Source: Marinomonas phaeophyticola
GTDB lineage: Bacteria; Pseudomonadota; Gammaproteobacteria; Pseudomonadales; Marinomonadaceae
Reading direction: 5' to 3'
Length of the DNA stretch: 64,000 nucleotides
Assembly (NCBI RefSeq): GCF_026966905.1
Contig: NZ_JAPUBN010000019.1
Span: forward strand, 124,001 to 188,000
How positions within the stretch are numbered: position 1 is the stretch's first letter; every line of letters begins with the position of its first letter. Below, piece by piece: positions 37,561 through 45,850 of this stretch. A model generated the notes under the pieces. The model ran no database searches. It saw nothing but the letters and a program-made list of their open reading frames with translations, and was not told the origin of the DNA. Both the position numbers and the translations under genes were made by a program.

Positions 37561-37574
37561 ACCCCATATAGTGT
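37561..37574. promoter_or_regulatory. NrdR box 1 upstream of nrdA
   Basis: ACCCCATATAGTGT resembles the NrdR repressor box. It shares CATATAGT with box 2, exactly 32 bp away, the three-helical-turn spacing typical of NrdR box pairs. It lies 47 bases upstream of the nrdA start on the minus strand. Confidence 0.75.
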
Positions 37575-37592
37575 CTATTTCTTAAACTAGGT

Positions 37593-37606
37593 ACTACATA
37601 TAGTAA
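37593..37606. promoter_or_regulatory. NrdR box 2 upstream of nrdA
   Basis: ACTACATATAGTAA has the palindromic core ACTA-N4-TAGT of an NrdR site. It pairs with box 1 at a 32-bp offset. NrdR binding with ATP/dATP would repress the nrdA-nrdB-yfaE operon. Confidence 0.75.
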
Positions 37607-37682
37607 TTTCTACAGATTATGGCGGTAGAAGATAGAGGTCATTAGCTGTAAAATCAAGACTTGAAAAAGAGATATTAGTAAG

Positions 37683-37826
37683 ATGTTTAACTTAATAAGT
37701 GATCACTTACGTCAGCAGGCTCATCTTGTCGAAACTAAGGAATTGGCAATAGAATTAAACTATATTTTTAAAGATTTTTTTTACGGAAGGCTTTTTAATT
37801 TTGTGTGTAATAAGTGTTCAATTTAG
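37683..37826 (+). CDS. Possible small protein (47 residues)
   Basis: An open frame beginning MFNLISDHLRQQAHLVETKE and predicted to be one long amphipathic helix for about 33 residues. Codon choice looks like real coding sequence up to the eight-T run near 37770, after which the C terminus is less convincing; a one-base slip there would end it as FFLRKAF. There is no good RBS (AGTAAG only). It fills most of the gap between nrdA and the DUF1624 gene and just overlaps the latter's 3' end. It could be a remnant. I recognise no family. Confidence 0.3.
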   Translation: MFNLISDHLRQQAHLVETKELAIELNYIFKDFFYGRLFNFVCNKCSI

Positions 37827-38567
37827 ATGGCTTAGAAGATCTGTTGTGAGTTTTACCGCAGTATAAAGTATGAGCTGGTGTATCAGGTAAATGTTGAGAG
37901 CGTGCTGTCCAAGCCACGATAGGAGGTTGGTCAATAAAGAGGTTTGTAGGTGAACGTTGCTTAGTGCTTTTCCAATAAGAGGGCCAATAAAAATACAGGT
38001 TACCCATGGAAATGGATAGATAATATCAAGTGTGTACTTAGGCGCTCCGAAATCATTGGTAATTAGGTAGTGTATGTTTGGAAACAGTAGCCAATCGGTT
38101 AGTTGGTAAATTAGAAAGAGAAATAAGCCGATGCTGGCACTTATTATTGGGAGTGAGGCAAAAGGGTAGTGAATAAAACTGAGGATGAAAATGAAATGTA
38201 ATATACCAAAGTAAATCCATTGGGAAGGGAATGTAATGTACGTTATTAGCGATATACTGACAGCGGCTAATAAAAGCTTTCCTTGGCGCATCAGAAAGCG
38301 TTTAAGGATATTGCTTTGACTTTGATTGCAGTTCTGGCTTTTGCTTATATAGGCTGACCAACCTATCGCAGTTAAAAAAAGAAATAGAATAATTGATCTG
38401 AAATAAACCCAAAACGGATCGGTTAAATGATAGCTAATATGGTTGAACTCCCTAAGATCCCAGCAAAAATGGAAAATCATCATAAGGAGAACCGCGAGCC
38501 CTCGGTAGAGGTCTAAAGTGGGATTACGTTTTTTTAACATGGTGAGATTTAATGGGGCCTTTTGCAT
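37818..38567 (-). CDS. DUF1624 / heparan-alpha-glucosaminide N-acetyltransferase-like membrane protein
   Basis: A 249-residue inner-membrane protein with about seven hydrophobic segments. The first, TLDLYRGLAVLLMMIFHFCWDL, has the Arg-Gly and His-x3-Asp of the DUF1624/acyltransferase-3-like family, whose eukaryotic relatives acetylate glucosamine on heparan sulfate. Bacterial function is not established. The start may be the ATG at 38567 or MLKKRNPT at 38540; neither has a strong RBS. Confidence 0.85.
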   Translation of the reverse strand: MQKAPLNLTMLKKRNPTLDLYRGLAVLLMMIFHFCWDLREFNHISYHLTDPFWVYFRSIILFLFLTAIGWSAYISKSQNCNQSQSNILKRFLMRQGKLLLAAVSISLITYITFPSQWIYFGILHFIFILSFIHYPFASLPIISASIGLFLFLIYQLTDWLLFPNIHYLITNDFGAPKYTLDIIYPFPWVTCIFIGPLIGKALSNVHLQTSLLTNLLSWLGQHALNIYLIHQLILYTAVKLTTDLLSHLN

Positions 38568-38594
38568 GAAGCGGATGCTTTCAAAAGAGAATTA

Positions 38595-38625
38595 TTTGCA
38601 AAGGTAGTGTATCTACCTTTGCAAA
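38595..38625 (-). terminator. 13-bp perfect hairpin downstream of pdxH
   Basis: TTTGCAAAGGTAG (38595-38607), loop TGTAT and CTACCTTTGCAAA (38613-38625). It lies between the pdxH stop and the DUF1624 start, both minus. The stem is strong but no clean T-run follows on the minus strand, so it may be a mRNA 3'-end or weak terminator. Confidence 0.6.
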
Positions 38626-38637
38626 AGTGGTTTTGTT

Positions 38638-39279
38638 TTACGGGGCTAAGCGTGTTCGTTTCCAGATGTTGTTCTCATGTTTGTAGGACAATCTATCATG
38701 AAGGCGGCTTGGTCGACCTTGCCAAAACTCTATGTATTTCGCTTCAAGAATGTATCCGCCCCAATTTTCAGGACAAGGAATGTCAGAATCAAAATACTGC
38801 TTTTCCAGTGCTTCGAAGGCCTCATGAAGCTCTTCTCTACTATTTAGAGGTTGGCTTTGATGTGAGGCGGCTGCAGCTAATTGACTGCCTTTAGGGCGGC
38901 TAGCAAAGTAGTTTTTTGATATGTCGCGGGTTACTTTTGTGACTTTTCCTTCAATGCGTATTTGCCTGCTTAGAGAGGGCCAGAAAAAAGTTAAACAGGC
39001 ACTGTTGTTATGGGTGAGTTGTTCGCCCTTGTCGCTAGAGTAGTTTGTAAAGAATGAAAAACCTTGCTCGTTTCTCTGTTTCAATAGCACCACTCGTGCG
39101 TGCGGTTGATGTTCTTGATCTACCGTGCTCAATATCATCGCAGTAGGATCTTCAGGGCAATCCTCTATGGCTTTATTCAACCAAGCATCAAATACCTCCA
39201 TTGGATCTCTTGGGGTGCTTTCCTCTAATAAATCTTCAAACTGATAGTCTCTTCTAATTGAGCTAATATCTCGATTCAT
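38638..39279 (-). CDS. pdxH: Pyridoxamine/pyridoxine 5'-phosphate oxidase
   Basis: FMN enzyme that makes pyridoxal 5'-phosphate from PNP or PMP. The 213 residues show the N-terminal IRRDYQFEDLLEE, P-PHARVVLLK, FFTNYSSDKGEQL, ASRPKGSQLAAAASHQSQPL and the C-terminal EFWQGRPSRLHDRL motif with PLP-binding Arg and His. It lies two bases after the coq7 stop, so it is in one operon with it. Confidence 0.97.
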   Translation of the reverse strand: MNRDISSIRRDYQFEDLLEESTPRDPMEVFDAWLNKAIEDCPEDPTAMILSTVDQEHQPHARVVLLKQRNEQGFSFFTNYSSDKGEQLTHNNSACLTFFWPSLSRQIRIEGKVTKVTRDISKNYFASRPKGSQLAAAASHQSQPLNSREELHEAFEALEKQYFDSDIPCPENWGGYILEAKYIEFWQGRPSRLHDRLSYKHENNIWKRTRLAP

Positions 39280-39281
39280 AA

Positions 39282-39914
39282 TTATACCCTATATGTCGTC
39301 ATGGTCATGATTTTAGATATTTGTGTCATAAGGTTCATGACTGCTGGTGGAAATGTATACCCGCCTGATTTTAATGCCATTTCCTTATGTTGAGCTTCAT
39401 CTATTCTCATTTGTTTGAGGATGGCTTGACTGCGAAGGTCTGCTTCAGGTAGAGCGTCTAAATGTTTGTCTAAATGTATGCAAACTTGGTCTTCTGTGGC
39501 GGCCACAAATCCTAAACTGAGTCTATCGCTGATGAGCCCAGCGCCGGCACCGATAAGAAAAGATGCACTATAAAATAGAGGGTTGAGCAGGCTGGGTTGG
39601 CAATTGAGTTCTAGTAATCGCTGTTCACACCACACTAAATGATCAACTTCTTCTTCTGCGGCTTGTTCCATTTCCAGCCGAATACGATCAAGTTTCGCTG
39701 TTAACGCTTGACCGGCATAAAGTGCTTGAGCGCAAACTTCACCTGTATGATTGATTCTCATTAACCCTGTCACATGCTTATGGTCTTCTGGTGTTAGTGC
39801 TGCTTCTTTGTGTTTATCGGCTGGAGATGGACGTGAAGCCGTAGATGCTTTCGGTGAAACGGTCCTCAGGGCGCGATCAATTTGCATTATTGAATTGTCG
39901 ATAAATGAAATCAT
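39282..39914 (-). CDS. coq7: Demethoxyubiquinone hydroxylase
   Basis: Diiron carboxylate monooxygenase that adds the C6 hydroxyl in ubiquinone synthesis at the inner membrane. Two iron motifs are visible: [14 protein letters not shown] and [12 protein letters not shown], plus an early [12 protein letters not shown] place the start at ATG 39914, with AAGGAG 10 bases upstream, giving 210 residues of normal length; an ATG at 39971 lies inside the HIT gene with no family match. The operon is likely HIT-coq7-pdxH. Confidence 0.95.
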   Translation of the reverse strand: MISFIDNSIMQIDRALRTVSPKASTASRPSPADKHKEAALTPEDHKHVTGLMRINHTGEVCAQALYAGQALTAKLDRIRLEMEQAAEEEVDHLVWCEQRLLELNCQPSLLNPLFYSASFLIGAGAGLISDRLSLGFVAATEDQVCIHLDKHLDALPEADLRSQAILKQMRIDEAQHKEMALKSGGYTFPPAVMNLMTQISKIMTMTTYRV

Positions 39915-39930
39915 GAGCAAAATACTCCTT

Positions 39931-40272
39931 TTAGCCTGGTGGCCAAGCCATTTTTCTACCAGCAAGAACATGCATATGTATATGATAAACGGTTTGACCT
40001 CCGTCTTGGTTGCAATTCATGGTTACTCTGTATCCGGATTGATCGACGCCTTTAGACGCGGCAATTTTACTCGCAACAAGTGGTAATTTACCAATTATGT
40101 TTGAGTCGTTATCTTCTATATCATTAAGTGTTGCTATGTGCTTTTTAGGGATGACTAGAAAATGAGTCGGAGCTTGCGGCATTATATCTTCAAATGCAAT
40201 GACATCATGATCTTCAAATAAAATAGTGGCAGGGATTTCTTTGCTAATGATTTTGCAGAAAAGGCAATCCAT
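39931..40272 (-). CDS. hinT: HIT family nucleotide-binding protein
   Basis: A 113-residue purine nucleoside phosphoramidase. It starts [43 protein letters not shown], and the histidine triad is [10 protein letters not shown] at the C terminus. It is 16 bases before coq7 and 17 bases after the stop of the 7TM receptor gene, so all may be cotranscribed. Confidence 0.96.
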   Translation of the reverse strand: MDCLFCKIISKEIPATILFEDHDVIAFEDIMPQAPTHFLVIPKKHIATLNDIEDNDSNIIGKLPLVASKIAASKGVDQSGYRVTMNCNQDGGQTVYHIHMHVLAGRKMAWPPG

Positions 40273-40289
40273 AAAAGGTCCTTTGTATT

Positions 40290-42554
40290 TTAATTTTTAG
40301 GTTCTGTTTGAGTTTGTAATGACGCTTTCTTAATTCTTAAGCCTTTTGATGTGAAGCGATCTAGGTTTTCTTTTAGGTTTAGTTCTATGCTTAAGTCAGA
40401 GAATAAATCGTCAAAGCCAAGTGTTAATGCGTAATTTCTAGACATTTTAGCGTTATCAGTCACTAAAATACATTGATCTCCAGCATGAAGTTTGCCTCTA
40501 ACCTGTTTTAGTGCAAGGTTGGGTATGTAACCCTCATGTTCAAACATCAAGACAAGGTTAACAGTATTGTTATTTGTATCAATAATTGTGTTGGTTATTA
40601 GGTCGTTAATATTGATTATTTGTATTACGTCATTTGGCCATGATTGTAATGATCGTAGAACTCTTTCAACTAAGATAGACTCTTCACCAATCACGAATAT
40701 CTGCGCAGGTTCAGCTTGAGGGGAGCCGTGTAAAGGATCTCGGGTTCTGGTATTAGCAGGAAGTTTTATAGTCAAGTTGTTTGTGTTGCTTAGATCTAGG
40801 TTGCCTTCAAGCCGTTGCGCGATGTGTTTTATTGCGTGTAAGCCTAAGCTGCTAGAGTTGAAACTATTGTTTATTCGATTATAAATAGGGGAGCAGACAA
40901 TTTCGATGGTGTTAATTCCGAGCTTTGAGTGAATTTTATGCTGTACCCTAATTGTAAGGGAGTTTTCATTAAGGTGTTTGTATTCTTGAGCTAAGTTTAT
41001 TAGTAGTTGTTTGTATAAATGGGAGTCACTTAATAGCTCAATATTGGTGGTATTGATATTCTCAAAAGTAATGTCGGCATTGTCTTGATCAATGTTGTTG
41101 AAATCATCAATTGTATCTTGAATTACTTTATCTAGTAATATAGGAGCAGAGCTTTTGTTATTAAAAGAGTTTAATAGGGTTAAATTATTTGATAAAAGCT
41201 TTAGGTTATTCGATGCAATGGCGGCGTCAGATGAGAGTAGTTTCTCATTATCTTTTAAAGGCGTTGCTCTCCAATAAGCGATATAATTATCAAGTATGTT
41301 GATTTGTCGTTTTAGTCTTTTTCCAGTATCAGAAATAATATTGGTGGGGGCGGAATCTTGAACTGAGACCGCTTTTTGATTCAATGATGTGGCTCTGAAG
41401 GGGGAGAGATGTGTGATTATCCCGCTGAAATAAATACTGGCTTCTATCAGTAATACGGTAGTTAAGCCCCATTTGTAGAAGGCAGCGCTAGGATAGATAC
41501 CATAAACGCTCATTACCCATGCATAAATGCCAAGAAAAACAATGCTTTTAGCGAGTATGTAATAGCCGGAGTAAGTCGCCTTTTTACTGTATATGAAAAA
41601 GGCAATGGCAACTAAAACTGAGCTGGTTATTAAAAGATTTAATAATAAGAATTGTTTATTAAAAAGCTCTGTATTGATTAAAAATAAACTAACTAAAAAG
41701 ATATTCACTCCTCCCAAAGAAAGTAGTATTCGGTCAATCTTTGGGAAATTAATCTGAGTGTCCAAGTAATACCTTGAAAAGAGGATAGAAGCAGTCAAAT
41801 AGGATAAAATAGAAAAATTAAATGTTATTATCTCAAACTCCATTCCATTCGTCAGTATATAGTGCATAAACCCATGGAAGCATAAGTGTAGAGAAAGCAT
41901 GCTAAGTAGTACGCTACTATAGGCTAGATACATAGAGTGTTTGGTGTGAAGAAAGAAAAAGATACTGCCTATTATAAAAATCAACATTACGCTGATGAAA
42001 AAGCCGGAAAAAAGGAGATTATTAAAAGTGAGCTTTAATAATTGAGTGTTATCAAGTGCCATTAGCTGGATGTTGATAGGGGATGAGGAGCGTATTTTTA
42101 TATATACAGTGATACTATTGTGAGAGGAGTCAGGTATAGGGGTTATATGGTCTGTATGTTGGGGGCTATACAAAGAAGCCCCATTATTTTTGTTAGCGGA
42201 ATACTTGGGTGTATGTTGGTTAAATTGGGGGAAGTAGACTTCAATATCATCAATGAGTGGTGCTTTGATGTAGATATAGGATGTGTTGTTTGTGGATTTT
42301 TGAATGGAAATTTCTGTTTTTATCCAAACAGTGCCTATGACCTTATTGAGTTGTAAAAAGTCGGTTTTAAAAGGGGTGAAATACTCTTTATTGAGAAGCC
42401 CTTCTAAAGTGTACGAGTTGTTAGTGTCGATAAAAACACTGGAAAATATACCAAGGTTAGTTGAAGTTAATTGATCATCTAGGATCGCAGGCTCTTGATG
42501 TGAATGCAAATTTATTGAAAACAACAATATAATAATTACAATGATAGGTTTCAT
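40290..42554 (-). CDS. 7TMR-DISM receptor with degenerate kinase and receiver modules
   Basis: A 754-residue inner-membrane signalling protein. A signal peptide (about 1-19) precedes an extracytoplasmic 7TMR-DISMED2-like beta domain (about 30-165), a 7TM region (about 178-385), a coiled linker, a histidine-kinase-like region (about 410-600) and a receiver-like domain (about 617-735). The kinase has no phospho-His box; the N-box position reads LLINLAQEYKHLN without the Asn and only a G-box relic SSLGLHAIKHIAQRL remains. The receiver has VLMFEHEG where the acceptor Asp should be. It probably signals by conformation or binding. Divergent from the Tad pilus locus with 52 bases between starts, a likely regulator of it. 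Confidence 0.85.
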   Translation of the reverse strand: MKPIIVIIILLFSINLHSHQEPAILDDQLTSTNLGIFSSVFIDTNNSYTLEGLLNKEYFTPFKTDFLQLNKVIGTVWIKTEISIQKSTNNTSYIYIKAPLIDDIEVYFPQFNQHTPKYSANKNNGASLYSPQHTDHITPIPDSSHNSITVYIKIRSSSPINIQLMALDNTQLLKLTFNNLLFSGFFISVMLIFIIGSIFFFLHTKHSMYLAYSSVLLSMLSLHLCFHGFMHYILTNGMEFEIITFNFSILSYLTASILFSRYYLDTQINFPKIDRILLSLGGVNIFLVSLFLINTELFNKQFLLLNLLITSSVLVAIAFFIYSKKATYSGYYILAKSIVFLGIYAWVMSVYGIYPSAAFYKWGLTTVLLIEASIYFSGIITHLSPFRATSLNQKAVSVQDSAPTNIISDTGKRLKRQINILDNYIAYWRATPLKDNEKLLSSDAAIASNNLKLLSNNLTLLNSFNNKSSAPILLDKVIQDTIDDFNNIDQDNADITFENINTTNIELLSDSHLYKQLLINLAQEYKHLNENSLTIRVQHKIHSKLGINTIEIVCSPIYNRINNSFNSSSLGLHAIKHIAQRLEGNLDLSNTNNLTIKLPANTRTRDPLHGSPQAEPAQIFVIGEESILVERVLRSLQSWPNDVIQIININDLITNTIIDTNNNTVNLVLMFEHEGYIPNLALKQVRGKLHAGDQCILVTDNAKMSRNYALTLGFDDLFSDLSIELNLKENLDRFTSKGLRIKKASLQTQTEPKN

Positions 42555-42606
42555 TTGTAAGTAGCCTGTTTACCAAAAGTTACAAAACCATTAACTAGGA
42601 AGATGA

Positions 42607-42867
42607 ATGTTATATACATTTTTTGTTGAACACTATGTCGAGTTGAGTATCGCTCTTCTTATAATGACCTTTTTTCTTCGCCGACACAAACCGCTAACTA
42701 GGTCAAAATTGCTGTATTTCTATGGTTTAGTTGCCTCGGTTGGTTTTTTACTTGATATCGAGTCCATTGCTGGCGTTATTCTTGGTTTTATGTTGATAGA
42801 ATTAGGAAGTTTATACCGCAACTATGTTGATACAAACATTAAAAACAAAGCTAGAAACAAAAGCTGA
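42607..42867 (+). CDS. Small membrane protein at the head of the Tad locus
   Basis: An 86-residue protein with two or three hydrophobic segments (about 5-24, 36-50, 52-68) and a basic C-terminal tail (NIKNKARNKS). No family recognised. AGGAAG before the ATG serves as RBS. It lies between the divergent 7TM receptor and the pilin gene, so it may belong to the pilus or its control. No Tad component normally has this form. Confidence 0.75.
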   Translation: MLYTFFVEHYVELSIALLIMTFFLRRHKPLTRSKLLYFYGLVASVGFLLDIESIAGVILGFMLIELGSLYRNYVDTNIKNKARNKS

Positions 42868-42962
42868 CAAAGTAAGTTTTTTGTCTGTTTTTTCACAAGT
42901 TTTTACTTTTTGAAATATGATTAAGATTGAAAAGCATACAATTGCAGAGTAGGATTCATTAT

Positions 42963-43004
42963 ATTCAATTTTCATTCATCAATATGAAGTGCAGAAAGTT
43001 GAAT
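42963..43004 (+). promoter_or_regulatory. Stem-loop in the flp leader
   Basis: ATTCAATTTTC (42963-42973) pairs with GAAAGTTGAAT (42994-43004), 11 pairs with one G.U. An inner TTCAT/ATGAA (42975-42979, 42984-42988) makes a second short stem. It ends 31 bases before the pilin ATG and does not mask the RBS AAGGA at 43023-43027. It could stabilise an abundant pilin mRNA. Confidence 0.6.
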
Positions 43005-43035
43005 GGATTTTATTAACTAAATAAGGACTTGATAT

Positions 43036-43227
43036 ATGATTCTAACTAAATTGATGCAAAAGTTTGCGGCAGATACAGCTGGTGTGACAGCGATTGAGTA
43101 TGCAATTGTAGGTGTTGCTGTAGCGGCTGTTGTTGCTGCTGTATTTAGTGGTTCTGGTGGTGATTTTCAGGGTGCTTTAGAAGGTGCTTTCACTAAAATT
43201 ACAAGCAGCATCTCATCTGCAGGTTAA
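43036..43227 (+). CDS. flp: Flp family type IVb major pilin
   Basis: The structural subunit of the Tad pilus, 63 residues as a prepilin. The leader ends DTAG and mature protein starts VTAIEYAIVG, the Flp motif G/xxxxEY with Glu+5 and Tyr+6. A hydrophobic Ala/Val-rich helix follows and a Gly/Ser-rich tail. The prepilin is cut by the TadV peptidase encoded next. A strong RBS AAGGA stands 8 bases before the ATG. The only pilin of this kind in the window. Confidence 0.97.
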   Translation: MILTKLMQKFAADTAGVTAIEYAIVGVAVAAVVAAVFSGSGGDFQGALEGAFTKITSSISSAG

Positions 43228-43237
43228 ACACTTTACT

Positions 43238-43666
43238 TTGTTGTATGTGATTTTTTCTGTGTCTGTTATCGGTATGTATACCGATGTCAGACATAGAAAA
43301 ATTTCTAATCTATATTGCGCCTGTATTTTATTGTTTTCATTGCTTTTTGGAAGTTTGTATGGGGATTTTTCTGTTCCTATATTAAGGATGATCTGCATTC
43401 TTTTAGTAGGTATCGTATTGTTCTCATTCTCCATTGTGGGTGCAGGTGATGTGAAATTGCTAGCGGCTTATTCGCTTGGCATTTCTCCTGAGTATTGGTG
43501 GCTTACTCTCTACCTCATGTTTATTTTAGGAGGAATTCTTGCCTTGAGCTATCTTATGTACGGGTGGCTAATGAATAAAATAACTGATGTGAAAAAACGC
43601 GGTTTGCCATATGGTGTGCCAATAACGTTGGCATGCTTGTTCGGTATGTGGTTAAGTGGTTTGTAG
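43238..43666 (+). CDS. tadV: Prepilin peptidase TadV/CpaA
   Basis: Inner-membrane aspartic protease (A24) that cuts the Flp leader and the pseudopilins TadE and TadF. Catalytic Asp residues are in MYTDVRHRKIS and VGAGDVKLLAAY. It is a short form lacking the methylase domain, as usual for Tad. The frame is open back to GTG 43184 inside flp, but that start would lie in pilin sequence. I favour a TTG at 43238 or 43241, just after the flp stop, giving about 142 residues that start at the first membrane segment. The start remains uncertain. Confidence 0.9.
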   Translation: MLYVIFSVSVIGMYTDVRHRKISNLYCACILLFSLLFGSLYGDFSVPILRMICILLVGIVLFSFSIVGAGDVKLLAAYSLGISPEYWWLTLYLMFILGGILALSYLMYGWLMNKITDVKKRGLPYGVPITLACLFGMWLSGL

Positions 43667-43687
43667 TGATGAGTTTAGGGGTTGTAA

Positions 43688-44473
43688 ATGGGTCAGCGTG
43701 GTATTTTTCTAATTGGTTTTATCTGCGTTTTTTTAGGCGCATTTGGGTTGTATTTGCAAATGCAAAAAGCGCCAGTTGCTGTAAGTAATACTGTAGCGCT
43801 AGAGGAAGAAAAGAAAATAAGGGTGATTTTATCAAATCAAGATCTGATAAAAGGCACTCCAGTGAAGCCAGAGTATTTTAGATACAGCTACGTTAGTGAA
43901 AGTGATGCTCTTGAAAATGGCATCGCTGAGGATTTGACAATAGAATTTGGTCCTGGAATGTTATTAGCAAAAGACATGCATAAAGATGAATATCTTGCTT
44001 ATCATTTTTTACTTTCTCCAGGAGATATTAATTATATTGATTCTCAGCTGGCTGAAGGGATGTCTCCGTATGCACTTGAGATTGCTAAAGATAATTTTTA
44101 TGGTTCAGGCATTAATGTAGGCGATTTAATCGACATAGTTGTACTTACATCTGATGAAGAAAATATTGGTAACTCGGGGAGAGATGGGCGAATTGATTCA
44201 TTTCGCACCTTGGCTGTTTCTCCACTAATTACCCAGGCTAAAGTGTTGAATATTGATACCTTACCAGAAACAAGGCAAGAGCTATCATTAACCATAGAGT
44301 TAAGTCGAGAAGAGATTGCTAAAATGATAATCGCAACAAAGATAGGTTTGGTTGAAGTGTTTCGTTCGTCTCCTAGTGTTGAGCTTTCAAACACGACTAG
44401 AGCTAAGACTCAAGATGTATTATCTGACTATCAATCAGTGCTTGAATATCGTGGTAATAAAACGCCTCAATAA
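43688..44473 (+). CDS. cpaB: Flp pilus assembly protein CpaB/RcpC
   Basis: A 261-residue periplasmic protein anchored by one N-terminal membrane segment (about 5-24). The SAF domain starts around RVILSNQDLIKGTPVKPEYFRYSYV, followed by the CpaB core with SPYALEIAKDNFYGSGINVGDLIDIVVL and a thiolase-like RcpC region. It binds between secretin and inner-membrane base of the Tad machine. It directly follows tadV and precedes the secretin gene. Confidence 0.93.
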   Translation: MGQRGIFLIGFICVFLGAFGLYLQMQKAPVAVSNTVALEEEKKIRVILSNQDLIKGTPVKPEYFRYSYVSESDALENGIAEDLTIEFGPGMLLAKDMHKDEYLAYHFLLSPGDINYIDSQLAEGMSPYALEIAKDNFYGSGINVGDLIDIVVLTSDEENIGNSGRDGRIDSFRTLAVSPLITQAKVLNIDTLPETRQELSLTIELSREEIAKMIIATKIGLVEVFRSSPSVELSNTTRAKTQDVLSDYQSVLEYRGNKTPQ

Positions 44474-44483
44474 GGGATTTAAT

Positions 44484-45850
44484 ATGCAATTTAGAGTGTT
44501 TAAAGCTGTAGCGAAAGTCTTTTTGGGCTTTTTTTGTTGTGTTCATATATGTTTGCTGCCTCAAGTAGTGTAAATATTGGAGAGGGTGAGGCAAAAACAC
44601 TTTCTTTTAATGAAGATATTTCTACAGTATTTATTTCCGATTCAGAAGTAGCTGACTATCAAGTAATCAACAAAAGAAAGTTGGTAGTTTATGGTAAAGT
44701 GATTGGACAGGCTCACTTAGTTGTATTTGGAGAAAAAGGAAAAACTCTCCAAGAGAGAAAGCTGATTGTAAATAAAAGCTATACATTTATAGACGATCAA
44801 CTTAAGTTTCGATTTCCAAATTCTGATTTAACATTAACAAACTTTGGCGAACAGTTTGTTATTTCTGGGGTCGTTCCTTCAGAAAAAGAAAAAGAAGATG
44901 CGTATAGATTGGTCGGAGAGCTACTAGGGAAAGAGTTCTCAGATTACAAGGTGAATTGGCATTTGTCTGATGATCAAGAGCTAGAAATTGATTTTTTAAC
45001 ACGGCGTACCTATACAGGGTTAGTAAATCAAATACAGGTGGCAAATACCAAACAAGTGAATGTAAAACTAACGGTAGCAGAAGTGTCTAGTTCTTTTGTT
45101 GATGAAATTGGTATTAACTGGGGGAGTGTTCTAGGTGATGGTTTTGCCGGTAACGGCCAATTTTCTGATTTTGTGATTGGTTTTGATGCAGATAATATTG
45201 CCGCTTTTATATCAGCGGTAAGTGATGATACAGTTGGGCAAGTATTAGCAGAGCCTAACTTGTCCGTTATTTCAGGCGAGAGTGCAAGCTTTTTAGTTGG
45301 TGGTGAAATTCCAATCGTATTCCGTGTTGATGATGGCTATAAAATTGAATATAAAGAAATTGGGGTTGGTTTGGATCTCGCTGCAAAAGTGCTAACGGAT
45401 GATAAGATAAAGCTTTCAATTCAGCCCCAAGTAAGTTCCATAGATGAGCAGTATGCAAATGAGTTGTTGGGTATCCCTGGGTTTAAAGTGAGGAAAGCGC
45501 GTACGACAGTTGAGTTAGGTGATGGTCAAAGTTTTGTTCTTGGTGGTTTGCTAAGCAGTGATGATCAAGAGTCCCTTTCTAAAATACCAGGTTTAGGTGA
45601 TATTCCAATATTAGGATCTTTATTTCGATATGCAACAACTAAAAGGGTAAAAACTGAGTTGATAATTGTTGCGACCGTTAATTTAGTTGAGCCTATAGAG
45701 TCTTCAAGTATTCAGTACCCTAGCATCGAAAGAACATCTAGTTTATCCCGTTTCTTCGTTGGCTTGAAGCCTGAAAAAAACACTAAATTGTCTCCTGCTG
45801 CAATTAAATGGCGAGATGAAGTATTATCAACAGGTGGTTTTAAAGAATGA
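44484..45850 (+). CDS. cpaC: Tad secretin CpaC/RcpA, frameshifted in the signal peptide
   Basis: Outer-membrane channel through which the Flp pilus exits. After the N-terminal pilus-secretin domain (about TLSFNEDISTVFISDSEVADYQV), a linker leads to the secretin core (VKLTVAEVSSSFVDEIGINWG, FLVGGEIPI, and the signature LSKIPGLGDIPILGSLFRY and ELIIVATVNLVEP). A good RBS (AGGGA, 44473-44477) and ATG at 44484 start MQFRVFKAVAKVFLGFF in another frame than the body. Seven Ts at 44529-44535 would need to be eight to give FLLCSYMFAASSS, a proper signal peptide. Without it, only a TTG at 44534 with a crippled signal remains. Confidence 0.92.

Noticed and set aside
44352..44573. 73-codon frame overlapping cpaB and cpaC
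   Set aside because: Its last 29 codons are the cpaC signal peptide in the unshifted frame; the earlier part is a shadow of cpaB.
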